From Symsagittifera roscoffensis (lineage: Eukaryota > Xenacoelomorpha > Acoela > Convolutidae): a stretch of DNA of 64,000 nucleotides. Shown in pieces: positions 18,436 to 28,205 of this stretch. The notes below the pieces were generated by a model, which saw nothing but the letters and a program-made list of their open reading frames with translations, was not told where the DNA came from and did not search any database. The translations under genes were made by a program, and so were the position numbers. The DNA is taken from assembly GCF_963678635.1 (NCBI RefSeq), contig NC_087068.1, forward strand, positions 55,212,467 to 55,276,466, given 5' to 3'. The stretch's first letter is position 1. Every line of letters begins with the position of its first letter.

Positions 18436-19105
18436 TCAATTCTGATTTGCTAAATTATTCAGAATGACGTAGTCAATCAATTCAAGAACTGAAATTGATG
18501 AATAAACTGACACTACCAAAAAAATTTCATCATACTCTCTGGAAGGTAAAGCTAATATTATCAGAGTTTGGGACTTATAGTCTACGAGACCCATTTTTGT
18601 CTTCGCCATATTTTTTATGTCAAAATTAAATAAGATCAACCGAACGACTCATCTAGTTAGCCTGCTTCGGCTGCTTTTTGATTTTTCGCAGGCGTTTAAT
18701 GCGCTGATTAGATTTTTGTGGTCTGAGATGACGGTAAAGTTTCTCCTGTGTAAGTAACTTTTAAAGCCTTTTATCGCCTATGCGAACCCCAGCGATTCTA
18801 TCTCGTACAGCGCACATTTTTTTCTCATGAATCTACGAATCTCGAAGCGTATGCTGTTGCTACCCAACCTTCTTCTGTATGTTGCTCAAGTGCAGCTAAT
18901 AAACTGAATAAAGATGCGTCGCATTGTGAGTATGCATACTGATGGTCGAGTGTCGAAGATTTGGGAAAAGTTGTCGATTTGCAATTCGATGTTGGACATT
19001 TGATATTTGTTTTTGTGGATGAAAGGATTCTTCCTCCTTGAATATAATGCAAATTGTACTGTATGGTTCCTTTTACCTTTTGTGCCATTCCTCCAGATTG
19101 TCACA
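18436..19105 (-). pseudogene. Reverse transcriptase fragment and RNase H of element D
   Basis: The minus strand shows the RT block HKNKYQMSNIELQIDN (about 19,000-19,050), then jumps directly to RNase H CDASLFSLLAALEQHTEEGW and YASRF (18,835-18,912), so the YxDD palm is deleted. RNase H continues to FNFDIKNMAKTKMGLVDY (about 18,575-18,630). At 19,105 it meets the insertion. The missing upstream RT part is at 36,138-36,376. Confidence 0.75.
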
Positions 19106-19860
19106 GTCGAACCCTCCAACGAGAACGAAGACAAGCATTAGCGACGTTAGCTTTGAATTCGTCATGAAAAGGAGGGTAAAAGTATTCTTGAATTCGTCAC
19201 ATTCTGAGCTTGTTGAGGCAATCCCATGGATAATAAATACCCAGCATCCCAAACCAAAAATAGGTTCGCTCTCTTAGGGTACTAAAACGTCTGCACCAGT
19301 CATTGACACGGGTACTCCTCCAGGATATTCCTCCAAATTCGATAACCCGATGCTATCAACAGGGGCTCGATTTCCATCATCGTCTGATGCGTTTCATCTT
19401 TCTCAACTTTCGTAGGAAAATCGCTCGACCTCATCCCTCTCGCCTTCTTTTTCTGGAACTCACTTGTGTTTTCTTCGCCCCACTCCACGAAATCGTCTCC
19501 CACTATCTCTCCTAATTCATCCCTAGACCTCTCCGGAACTGCCCGAAGATCTTCATCAGAAGCTCTTGAAATTTTTCAGACATTCTCGACAGTCTCACAC
19601 ACTTGGGTACCGAAAAGAGCTAGTCAATCAACCGATGCTGCGTTTTGGCATCCACCACCACCGGGTGCGTCGGATATTTGCTGTTGCAATTTAGTGCTTC
19701 ACTGGATCCCACTTGGTACTTCGAGCCCGCTGTCTTGTGGTACCCCTCGCTAAGCTTCAATTTCTTTTTATTTTCAAGAACCTCTCGCCATCTTCCAATT
19801 TTCTGTTCCGTCTGTTACGCTCCAGGGAACACGTCCATAGTCATGGACGTGACCAGCTCA
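19106..19860 (-). other. Downstream end of the GC-richer ORF block
   Basis: The minus strand has fragments with coding-like composition, for example a frame at 19,300-19,503 (VGDDFVEWGEENTSEFQ-type, acidic, Lys-rich), preceded by EALNCNSKYPTHPVVVDAK. Stops separate them. By position they follow the M-like frame and could be the start of another gene of the same cassette. No family was recognised. Confidence 0.25.
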
Positions 19861-20530
19861 TCAGGCGGTCGTCAGGTTCACTTCCGTTACTCCATGGCAA
19901 TCCGCAATCAGTTCCATCTCATTCCTGTCCGACATAATCAGTCTTCCGTTTAATTTGGCTAACTGGTGTTGGTGTTCACTGAACGTTTTTAAGCAGTGAA
20001 CATTCCCACTCCCGTGTCCTTCCATTCCACAGCTGGAAGCTAGGAAATTGCCCTCCTTCATTCAATTGCTTGAAGAATTCCCTTCGGACGGTTCCATGGG
20101 TGGTCTGCCATACTGCTTGTTTATTTTCAGAGCCAATAAGTCTTGTATCACGGCTAGGTCGTGTAGGCTCTCACCGTCAATTTCTTCTAGCACAATTTCA
20201 ACGGTAAGGTCCCATATCAGGCCCGCGTTCGGATTTGGGCAACATGAAGGCTTTATGGTTTCCCACATCGTTACTAGGCTGATCTTCAGTGGACCGTGCC
20301 GCGAACCACACTCGAAGCTTGCTAGCCCTTCCAATTGGGGAACCGAGGGATCGACCACTCGTTCCTCCAGAATTACTCCTAACTGTAGCTGTTTAGACGT
20401 TATCGTCCCCAATTCCCGCACTCTCTCCAACCCGTAATTGAGGATCAATGTATTTCTGGAGGGCCGCCTTCCAAGAAATTTTGTTCAGAAGTTCCAAAAC
20501 AGTCTCAATTGCTTACAATGACATCATGGT
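19861..20530 (-). pseudogene. M-like ORF of unknown family in the viral-like block
   Basis: One frame stays open from 20,448 to 19,858 except for a single TGA at 20,062-20,064; upstream codons (AIETVLELLNKISWKAAL) are in another frame. The composition is that of a compact mixed alpha/beta protein (LTVEIVLEEIDGES, KLNGRLIMSDRNEMELIADC). The size (roughly 200-230 residues) and place (fourth in the series) would suit a matrix protein of a negative-strand RNA virus, but that is an inference from order and size only. No motif proves it. The single nonsense and single frameshift indicate an inactive but not ancient copy. Confidence 0.3.
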
Positions 20531-20543
20531 TCTATTTTCTTTC

Positions 20544-21071
20544 CTATTTAATGTTTGAACCCGTCATCAAATCCTTCAAGTAATCCTGCATGGCTTGCTT
20601 GTCTTGCCACGCCATCAGATGTCCTCTCGCTGAATTACTCGCCCTCACCATCTCCATATAGCCACCAGCAGGATCGCCCATGTGAATTGAATCGGGCACA
20701 GTGACGCAAGTGTACTCGACCACGTCGAGCTGGCCCTCCAATTTTATCTTTGCCAAGTTCGTACGTGACGGTTTATAATCATCCAGCCCGCCGGACCCGC
20801 ATTGGCTGATGACCTCCATTTCCAGTCTGGTGTCAGCCAATGTCCTCTCTCTCTCCTTTGCTTTTGAATATATGGGAATCAGTCCTGCCAGCAACATCGG
20901 TGGCACCTGGTTCTCCTTCTCCGTGCCGCCGTGAGTGACACCATCCCCTTGTCGAACTTCGTTCGGACGGGACACCTTCGCTAGTGACATCACTATTGCT
21001 TCGGACTTCGATTTCACAACCTTTGGGTTGGTCACATTACCGTTTACTCTAATCCTCAGTTTTCTCACCAT
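20544..21071 (-). CDS. Intact 175-codon ORF X in the viral-like block, unrecognised
   Basis: Undisturbed frame from ATG at 21,071 to a TAA at 20,544. The N-terminus is basic (MVRKLRIRVNGN), the middle has the hydrophobic VPPMLLAGLIPIYSKAK, and the C-terminus is polar. No signal peptide or membrane span and no family were recognised. Its ATG overlaps the stop of the upstream P-like frame (ATGGTGA at 21,065-21,071), an arrangement seen where one mRNA is translated by termination-reinitiation. It is the best-preserved frame of the block. Whether it is expressed cannot be told. Confidence 0.4.
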   Translation of the reverse strand: MVRKLRIRVNGNVTNPKVVKSKSEAIVMSLAKVSRPNEVRQGDGVTHGGTEKENQVPPMLLAGLIPIYSKAKERERTLADTRLEMEVISQCGSGGLDDYKPSRTNLAKIKLEGQLDVVEYTCVTVPDSIHMGDPAGGYMEMVRASNSARGHLMAWQDKQAMQDYLKDLMTGSNIK

Positions 21072-21921
21072 AGATTTAGCCCTGTCCTGGCTCTTATAAT
21101 GGGCTTATATTGCATAATCGGAATCTCCTCGGCGCTTTCCTCCGTGACAGACTCGGTCAAACCGTCAAATTCAGTGGACTCATCATTTTTTCGATCACTT
21201 CTTGCATTATGGTCTGATTCAACCCACCCTCATCCCGGTTTGAGTGCTGTATCTCCTGGTTACGCTCCAGACACTCTCCATGGAGGCTACTAGCGTCACG
21301 TTTCACCATTTTCCTCTCCAGCTCGCTCTGGTACCGTTCCAATTCTTCTTCCCGCAACGTGCTCAAGAATGCCACTCGCATCGATTCATCAATCCTCCGC
21401 CTTTGAGATTCACAGAGCATCTTGAAAACGCCTCTGCTCTCGTGTGCTTCAACTCGGGACATAGACTCGACGGGAGACAAGCTAGCCGGGGAATCCTTGG
21501 TGGGTGAAATAAATGATGATGGTGTCATCAACACTAGCGTCTCATTCGTCCTACGATCTTCCGCTTTATTAAGTCAAACTCCAATGAGACCTCTTTCCAG
21601 GGCACACAGGTTGAACTTGCTCATTTTCTCGCCTTTTTCCTCCATAGGATCGTCCTCGCCCTGATTTTCTTTGTTCGCGTCTTCCTTTCTTCCTTTATCG
21701 TCTGGACTGGATCCCGGCACAGAGGAGCCTTGGTGCCTATCGACTCCAGAATCCGGGCGAGCCGGTATGGTCGGGTCACCTGCTTGGTAAAACACCTGAT
21801 CATTTCTAACGATTTCCATGAGCTCATCACCATGTGGCCCCTTTTCATCTATTTCCGATAGATGCCTCCTCTTGACTCCCCTGCCACTTCCAACATCACT
21901 ACTGTCTCTCGTCTGAGCCAT
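21062..21921 (-). pseudogene. P-like acidic, partly disordered ORF of unknown family
   Basis: Starts ATG at 21,921, about 45 bases after the N-like frame ends. One frame runs to 21,157 with a single TGA (21,574-21,576). An indel in an A-run near 21,190 then shifts to the frame ending in TGA at 21,065-21,067. The first third is acidic and low-complexity (DKGRKEDANKENQGEDDPME), the middle is Glu/Arg-rich and helical (FLSTLREEELERYQSELERK), probably a coiled coil, and the end is acidic. This disorder plus coiled-coil layout resembles a viral phosphoprotein next to a nucleoprotein, but no sequence motif confirms it. Confidence 0.35.
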
Positions 21922-21956
21922 TGCAATCTAGATTTGACGTCTGCTGGTGTGTACTA

Positions 21957-23640
21957 ATCGTTCCAGTGACCTACAGACCCCAGTGGCTCCCTCGATGGTT
22001 TAGCCCTAATCTTCTTTCTTGTCCATAAATCCGGGAAGGTAAACGCTAAGTTATGCAGGGCGGCAGCGTTCCAACTGATGAAGCGCGGCTCCATTCCCTC
22101 GCCACATTTGAGCATTCTCTCCTCTACGTCATGCGCAGCTCCAATCCTAGGAGCCAACTAGTCGCTCCCAAGAACATCCTCCTGATAAGCGGATACAGGG
22201 GGCACCTATCCGGCAGCGGGTTTGAACCCGCCAATCACGTGTCCTGTCCTGATGATACTTTACATGGGCATATGTCTCCGACCACTGCGTCTTTTGCGCC
22301 CTTGACGATTGGTCGTCCCTTCCAGAATTCAGGAATGAACTCGACTTTCGAGAGAGTCCCGCCGCCCATCCGACACTTAAAGCTCTTGTTCACATCGAAT
22401 CCTTCAGTTTTTGGTAGGAGACTGTATCCATCTGGGCGTCAGATTCTCTTCTCAGTCCTTACAACTTTTCGGGCAGTAATACAAACAAGTCTCTCAAACG
22501 ACCATAAGTCATTACAATCAGTGAGAGCAGACCATCCAGTCGGAGATCAGCCAGTTCTTGAGTAAAGAGTACCACAGTTCCCCTCACGAAGCTTTCGTGT
22601 CCAAAGGCCACGTACAGTACGAGCACAAGGCCAATGGATGACTTCCTGATATCTCTAACGAAATAGGCTATTGGGTTTGTCGAGGCCCTAGGATAGTAAC
22701 TGCTGATGAACGCGGGTGACCACCGCATGCCCATTCCCGCGAAGATCTCATCAGACCTTTCGTATTTGACTCTCGTCGCCAGCACATCTGAGTGCAATCG
22801 GTCCAAAAATATCATATTTATCGCCTGCATCAGCTGTAACATATTCGCGTCTGTCTCCTCTTTCGCGTCTAGTATCTTCTTCAGATATTGGTGGATCTCT
22901 CTCGCCACTGCTGGAGCATCATCAAAGGCGTCTTGTCCAAACGCACACGGTAGTGTTGACAGACACAACCAAAGTTCCTTCTCACCAAGTTCCCCCTTTG
23001 TCCCTCACAAAATCCATCTGCCAAACCCAAAGGTTGATCGCTAGGCGCCGCAATAACCAGTGCTCAACACTCACTCCTGGCCGCATTTTCAAAAGCAGGC
23101 CAAAGTTGAAAAGTTTAAACCCCAACCCATCAGCCAACACGACACGCGTCGTGCTCTTATGCTTACATTTTTAGATCGCGCTCGATTTGTCCGACCATAT
23201 CACAGGAAGTTCTGATCGGAAGTTAAGAATGGGATCCACTTGTCGGTTTGCTGCAGGTATCCTTACGTCAAACTGTCCTTCCGCCAACAAGAGGACCATA
23301 GCGAATACGAATTGCGGGGTTCGGGCAGCAAGGCATAGCCAGGATACAGAACGAAGATCACTTTAATCAGTTGCCTTGCGAAACATTGTCGTATTGTTTT
23401 CTCGGCCTCCAACATGGCGGAGAAAAGTGTCATGATCTCCTCCCCAATAGCTTCTGAGCTTAGGATAAATCCGTCGATGAAAGCATTCAGCAGTCCCCTA
23501 CTCTGTAAGTGACCATTTGATCCGGCTATTATTACCACCTCTAGATCCACAATCACCACTCTCTGCACACCTTTCGCCATTACCACCGCATGACCCCAGT
23601 CTGAATTGGGGGCTGCGAGGAAGATCACATCCCGCCAGAA
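21957..23640 (-). pseudogene. N-like (nucleoprotein-like) ORF, single-copy version, broken
   Basis: Minus-strand fragments in order: 23,263-23,628 (Ala/Ile-rich, starts near FLAAPNSDWGHAVV), a frame-disrupted middle (22,970-23,260), 22,459-22,968 (helical, with LDAKEETDANMLQLMQAIN and FAGMGMRWSPAFISSYYPR), and a C-terminal part at 21,957-22,460 in further frames (MGGGTLSKVEFIPEFWKG; EPRFISWNAAALHNL). Together this is roughly 500 codons of mostly helical protein. Diverged partial copies lie in the 4,470-bp array. I do not recognise the family. The helical fold, size and first position before an acidic P-like frame suggest a negative-strand RNA virus nucleoprotein; a retroelement capsid is the alternative. 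Confidence 0.35.
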
Positions 23641-23735
23641 GAGTGAGCGGGGCGTATACAGGTAGTTGGACTGTCACGAGGGCTTAGCAAACTGTTCTCT
23701 ACATGGAGAGAACTTAAGAGAGACCGGAGTGCAAC

Positions 23736-23889
23736 TTAAATGGAGCACTCCCTAAGTAGGCTCTGTACTTCTTCAACAAAGGTAATCACTGCGAATATTT
23801 CCCTTTTCGGTGCACCGTATTTCATTTCAGTGTCGCTTACGACTTTACTCCCATAGGATATTGGTCGGAGAACAGTCCTTCCGTTCCAC
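23736..23889 (-). pseudogene. RNase H continuation of element F, copy 1
   Basis: Minus strand: TVLRPISYGSKVVSDTEMKY then GAPKREIFAVITFVEE, the first half of a gypsy RNase H after its initial Asp motif. It is fused in frame behind an N-like fragment, and its first 69 bases duplicate 24,517-24,585. The same piece recurs at 28,206 and 32,676. Confidence 0.7.
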
Positions 23890-24516
23890 AACATATTCGC
23901 GCCTGTCTCCTCTTTCGCGTCCAGTATCTTCTTCAGATATTGGTGGATCTCTCTCACCACTGCTGGAGCATCATCAAAGGCGTCTTGTCCAAATGCACAC
24001 AGTAGTGTTGACAGACACAACCGAGGTTCCTTCACACTAAGTTTCCCCCTTCCTCCTTCACGAAATCCGTCTGCCAAACCCATAGGTTGTTCGCTAGGCT
24101 CCGCAATAACCAGTGCTCATCACTCACGCCTGGCCGCATTTTCAAATGCAGGCCAAAGTTGCAAAGTTCAAACCACAATTCCTCATCCAACACGACACGC
24201 GTCATGCTCTGATGCTTACATCCTTGGATCGCGCTCGAGATGTCCGACCATATAACAGGAAGTCCTGATTGGAAGGGGTAGTAAAGTATGGAATCCACTT
24301 GTCGGTTTGCTGCAGGTATCATCACGTCATACTGTCTTTACGCCATCAAGAGGACCATAGCGAATACGAACTGCAGGGGTTCGGGCAGTAAGGCATAGCC
24401 AGGAGACAGAACGAAGATCACTTTGATCAGTTTCCTTGCGAAACATTGTCGTATTGATTTCTCGGCCTTCAACATGTCGGAGAGAAGTGTCATTATCTCC
24501 TCCCCAATAGCTTCAT
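23890..24516 (-). pseudogene. N-like fragment embedded in F RNase H, copy 1
   Basis: About 627 bases of N-like sequence (N-terminal end at 24,51x, middle with PAANRQVDSIL and WSDISSAIQGCK, then AFGQDAFDDAPAVVREIHQY) interrupt the RNase H of element F. A 69-bp piece of RNase H is present on both sides. It is similar but not identical to the single-copy N-like region at 22.9-23.6 kb. Copies recur at 28,360-28,986 and 32,830-33,456. Confidence 0.65.
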
Positions 24517-26510
24517 TTCATTTCAGTGTCGCTTACTACTTTACTCCCATAGGATATTGGTCGGAGAACAGTCCTACCGTTCCACTCTTTTTCCTGTTGA
24601 AGTAAGCCCAATATCGCAACTACTGATGCGTCTGTGTCTAGCACAAGCATCCCTTTCTCGGTCGACATTCCGAAGACTGGAGCCTTGCAAAGTTCGCGCT
24701 TGATGTTCTCAAAGGAGACTTGAGCCTCCTCAGTCGAGCCGAATTTGTTAACCTTATTTCTCATCAATTGGCACATGGTATATCTTATCAGCATAGCCCT
24801 TGTTAAAACATCGGTAGTAATTAGCGGATTCGAGAAAATTCATCAATTGTTTGTCGGTCTTCAGTGCCTTCAATGTCAGTGCTGCTTCAGGGTCTGGTCT
24901 GACTCCACGTTTATCTACAAGACGACCCAGATACTTGATTGAGTCTCTCAAGATCTCGCAAATGGAGGGTTTACCTTTCGGGCCGGCCTGTTTCATGCAA
25001 GTATAGGTTTCGTCCAGTGTCTCTGTGTGGTCCTTCAGGTTTGGCGTTGCGATCACCACATCATCAACATAATACATTGTGAGGCTCACCTATTTCTTAG
25101 TCATATTCGTGAGTGCCTGGGCCATGAATCGCTGAAATTTAGCCGTTGCACTGCATTGTCCAAACGGCATCTTTCTCCACTGTAACAGTCTCAGTTCACA
25201 AGCAAACCCCGTTTTCTCTCAATTCTGTTTTCTGAGGGGTAAATGCCAGGTCTCAGAGCCCAAATCCAATGTCGTGAAGAGCTTTGCGTCTCCCGATATG
25301 GAGAGGCTCTCATCGATGCGTGGACTCGAGTATGCGTCCTTTATCGTTACCGCTTTCAAGTAGCGGAAATCACAATAAAGCTTGTTGCTCCCTTTTTTTA
25401 GCCATGACTACTACAAAAGACCATGGGGGCTACGACAGCTCAATCATGTCGTGTTCCATTAACATCTCAAACTCTTTCCTGATTGTTTCTAACTTGTGTG
25501 GCGTCACTCTCATAGCTCACTACATGTGAGTTACCGAACCCTCTTCTGTCTCTATCTAATTTTCTACAAAATTGCAGCAGCCTATGTCAGCCTTGTGCTT
25601 CGAAAAAACGTCTGTGTTCCGACTCACCACTGCTCTAAGAGAGTCATATTCGATATTTTGACTCTTGGGTGTTCTATCTCAGGTACGACTGGTTTTTTGC
25701 CACTATTTCTATTTCTGTTGGTCTCTCAGGAAGTTTCGGTCAACTATACAGCCCATCTTTTGTCTCTGATTTCATTAAAAATAATTTTTTGAAAGACTTC
25801 AATTTATTTATTCTCTTTAAGATGCAATCTTGGTTGGCATGTAATGGACATTCAGTTACTTTAATTCTCTTCATTTTCTCCCCACTCTGTTACTCTGTGT
25901 TTAGAGGCAATGCATAGCCCAGTTTTTTTCTTCGCTGTTTCGTTACCGTTATTGCCTGTATAATCAACAACCCCATCACACACAGACCGTTCTGAGTGAG
26001 TGAGAAGCTTCTTCCTAAAATAGCTGAGCTCTTACTGTTTGGGTTGGGGACCAGACACACCTCTCTGTTATTACTCAGCTCATTCTGATTTCTCATCCTA
26101 AATTTCGCAACTACAGCTTGATTTGATTTTAACTTAACTTTCCGATCTAGGAAACTTGGCAACTTTACTTGGTTAATCATGATTTTATCAACAGATTTCA
26201 TTTTCAGACTCTCTGTGTCCTTGATTCGTTTCAAACCGTGGTTGCGGTCGATTGTAACGTCGAAGTTGCGCACGAAGTCTCGTTCTAGAATGAACTGGTC
26301 GGATTCGTTCATGTTTTTGACAACCAGAAAACTCATTCAGAGACGCCTTCCTCCTGATGGGATTTCTCCCTGCCACATAAATTGCGCCCTGATTGGTCGC
26401 TGCCTGTCTGATATTATTCGGTATCAAATCCAACCTATCGAAACTGTTGTCAGTCCAGGTGCTTATGGGCATGACCAAGACCCTAAACTTAGCCCTAAAC
26501 AGACCAGCCC
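24517..26510 (-). pseudogene. pol of element F (protease, RT, RNase H start), copy 1
   Basis: Minus strand: protease-like stretch SFLVVKNMNESDQFILERDF and VRNFDVTIDRNHG (26,230-26,336), connector to 25,890, RT blocks FRYLKAVTIKDAYSSPRIDE and FTTLDLGSETWHLPL (25,195-25,365), MPFGQCSATAKFQRFMAQAL (about 25,110-25,170), the catalytic YYVDDVVIATP (25,045-25,078), then RNase H LDTDASVVAILGLLQQ (24,592-24,640). TGA and TAG stops interrupt RT just before the EKTGFAC block and just before the YVDD block. It is a Ty3/gypsy pol of a different lineage from A, D and E. No integrase was found. Confidence 0.85.
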
Positions 26511-27060
26511 TAAGCAGGCAGCAAATTATCAGGACGAAGAACAGTCGCACGGAGATAGATAAGAAAACGAAGCCTCTTATCGTGGCGACCAGACAAAAAA
26601 GGTGTAGCGGAAGAAGATTTGAACAAATGAAGGTTCAGTGGGACAGCCGAAGCCGATCCGTAATCTCCAGTACCACGAGGTTGAGGGGATAACGACGTTA
26701 CCTTTGAGGGAAAACGGAATTGGAGGCCCTTTTCCAATAAACTATTCTATACGGTCTGAGACTCTTAAACTTTTTTTAGCTGCTGTGATGCCGTCAGTAG
26801 TTGAATTAACTCCATTTTTATTTGGTATTTCAGAACATGAGTGATTAGAAGGAAGAAAGGGTCAATCCATCTCAAATAGGTTTAGTATATATAAGTGTCA
26901 AAAAAACAGTGAATAGAGGAATCCGAGCCGTGTTTTTAATAGTAATCACGTTGTCTGGGGATCCGAGACCCAGCTATGTGGTTATATTTGCATGTAACCA
27001 AAGCTGATCAAAAGTCTTTTGACTGATGGCCTAAAATGGTAATTTTTTGCTTAGCCCTAA
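26511..27060 (-). other. Non-coding leader of element F, possible LTR
   Basis: It has a TATA-like ACTTATATATACTAA (minus strand, about 26,884-26,898), an AATAAA-type signal and, at 26,572-26,591 on the minus strand, TGGTCGCCACGATAAGAGGC, which could be a primer-binding site. It is bounded by the 20-bp direct repeat CTTAGCCCTAAACAGACCAG (26,488-26,507 and 27,050-27,069). No second LTR copy of this family was found, so the LTR reading is tentative. It recurs in each array unit. Confidence 0.3.
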
Positions 27061-27436
27061 ACAGACCAGAAAACTAACTGGCTAGGTCTAGCTGGTAAAA
27101 AACGAGTAGGACTAAGGTTTCTGACACCTGCTAGTCCTCAATAGCTACTTTTTCTACGCTTCGTCATTGCATAATAATTGTGCGAATGTTAAAATTATCA
27201 CAATTGGACTAATAAATCATTTTTGCGAACGTTTTTTCAAATTTTATGATGTGTTTTTGGTCTATCAATTTGTTCAACTTTTTTTTAAGGCGTTCTTGAA
27301 AAAAAAACTTGCACTCTTTTTCGTTTTTGTTGGACTAGATTGATATCCTTAGTGATTTGAACTTTCAATACGGGCTTTTTTGGTTTTTCATTTCTTACAC
27401 AAAGTTGTTGGAACTTGTCCTAAACCCATGACCTAG

Positions 27437-28205
27437 TTCCTTCACACTAAGTTTCCCCCTTCCTCCTTCACGAAATCCGTCTGCCAAACCCATAGGTTGT
27501 TCGCTAGGCTCCGCAATAACCAGTGCTCATCACTCACGCCTGGCCGCATTTTCAAATGCAGGCCAAAGTTGCAAAGTTCAAACCACAATTCCTCATCCAA
27601 CACGACACGCGTCATGCTCTGATGCTTACATCCTTGGATCGCGCTCGAGATGTCCGACCATATAACAGGAAGTCCTGATTGGAAGGGGTAGTAAAGTATG
27701 GAATCCACTTGTCGGTTTGCTGCAGGTATCATCACGTCATACTGTCTTTACGCCATCAAGAGGACCATAGCGAATACGAACTGCAGGGGTTCGGGCAGCA
27801 AGGCATAGCCAGGATACAGAACGAAGATCACTTTAATCAGTTGCCTTGCGAAACATTGTCGTATTGTTTTCTCGGCCTCCAACATGGCGGAGAAAAGTGT
27901 CATGATCTCCTCCCCAATAGCTTCTGAGCTTAGGATAAATCCGTCGATGAAAGCATTCAGCAGTCCCCTACTCTGTAAGTGACCATTTGATCCGGCTATT
28001 ATTACCACCTCTAGATCCACAATCACCACTCTCTGCACACCTTTCGCCATTACCACCGCATGACCCCAGTCTGAATTGGGGGCTGCGAGGAAGATCACAT
28101 CCCGCCAGAAGAGTGAGCGGGGCGTATACAGGTAGTTGGACTGTCACGAGGGCTTAGCAAACTGTTCTCTACATGGAGAGAACTTAAGAGAGACCGGAGT
28201 GCAAC
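27437..28205 (-). pseudogene. N-like N-terminal and middle part, array copy
   Basis: Minus strand frames at 27,748-28,098 and 27,442-27,735 are in the same frame, separated by one TAA. They cover the N-terminal and middle thirds of the N-like protein and stop abruptly where element D sequence begins at 27,437. An identical copy is at 31,907-32,675. Confidence 0.6.

Noticed and set aside
22053-22565. 170-codon plus-strand frame
   Set aside because: Shadow of the N-like minus-strand coding; no recognisable domain.
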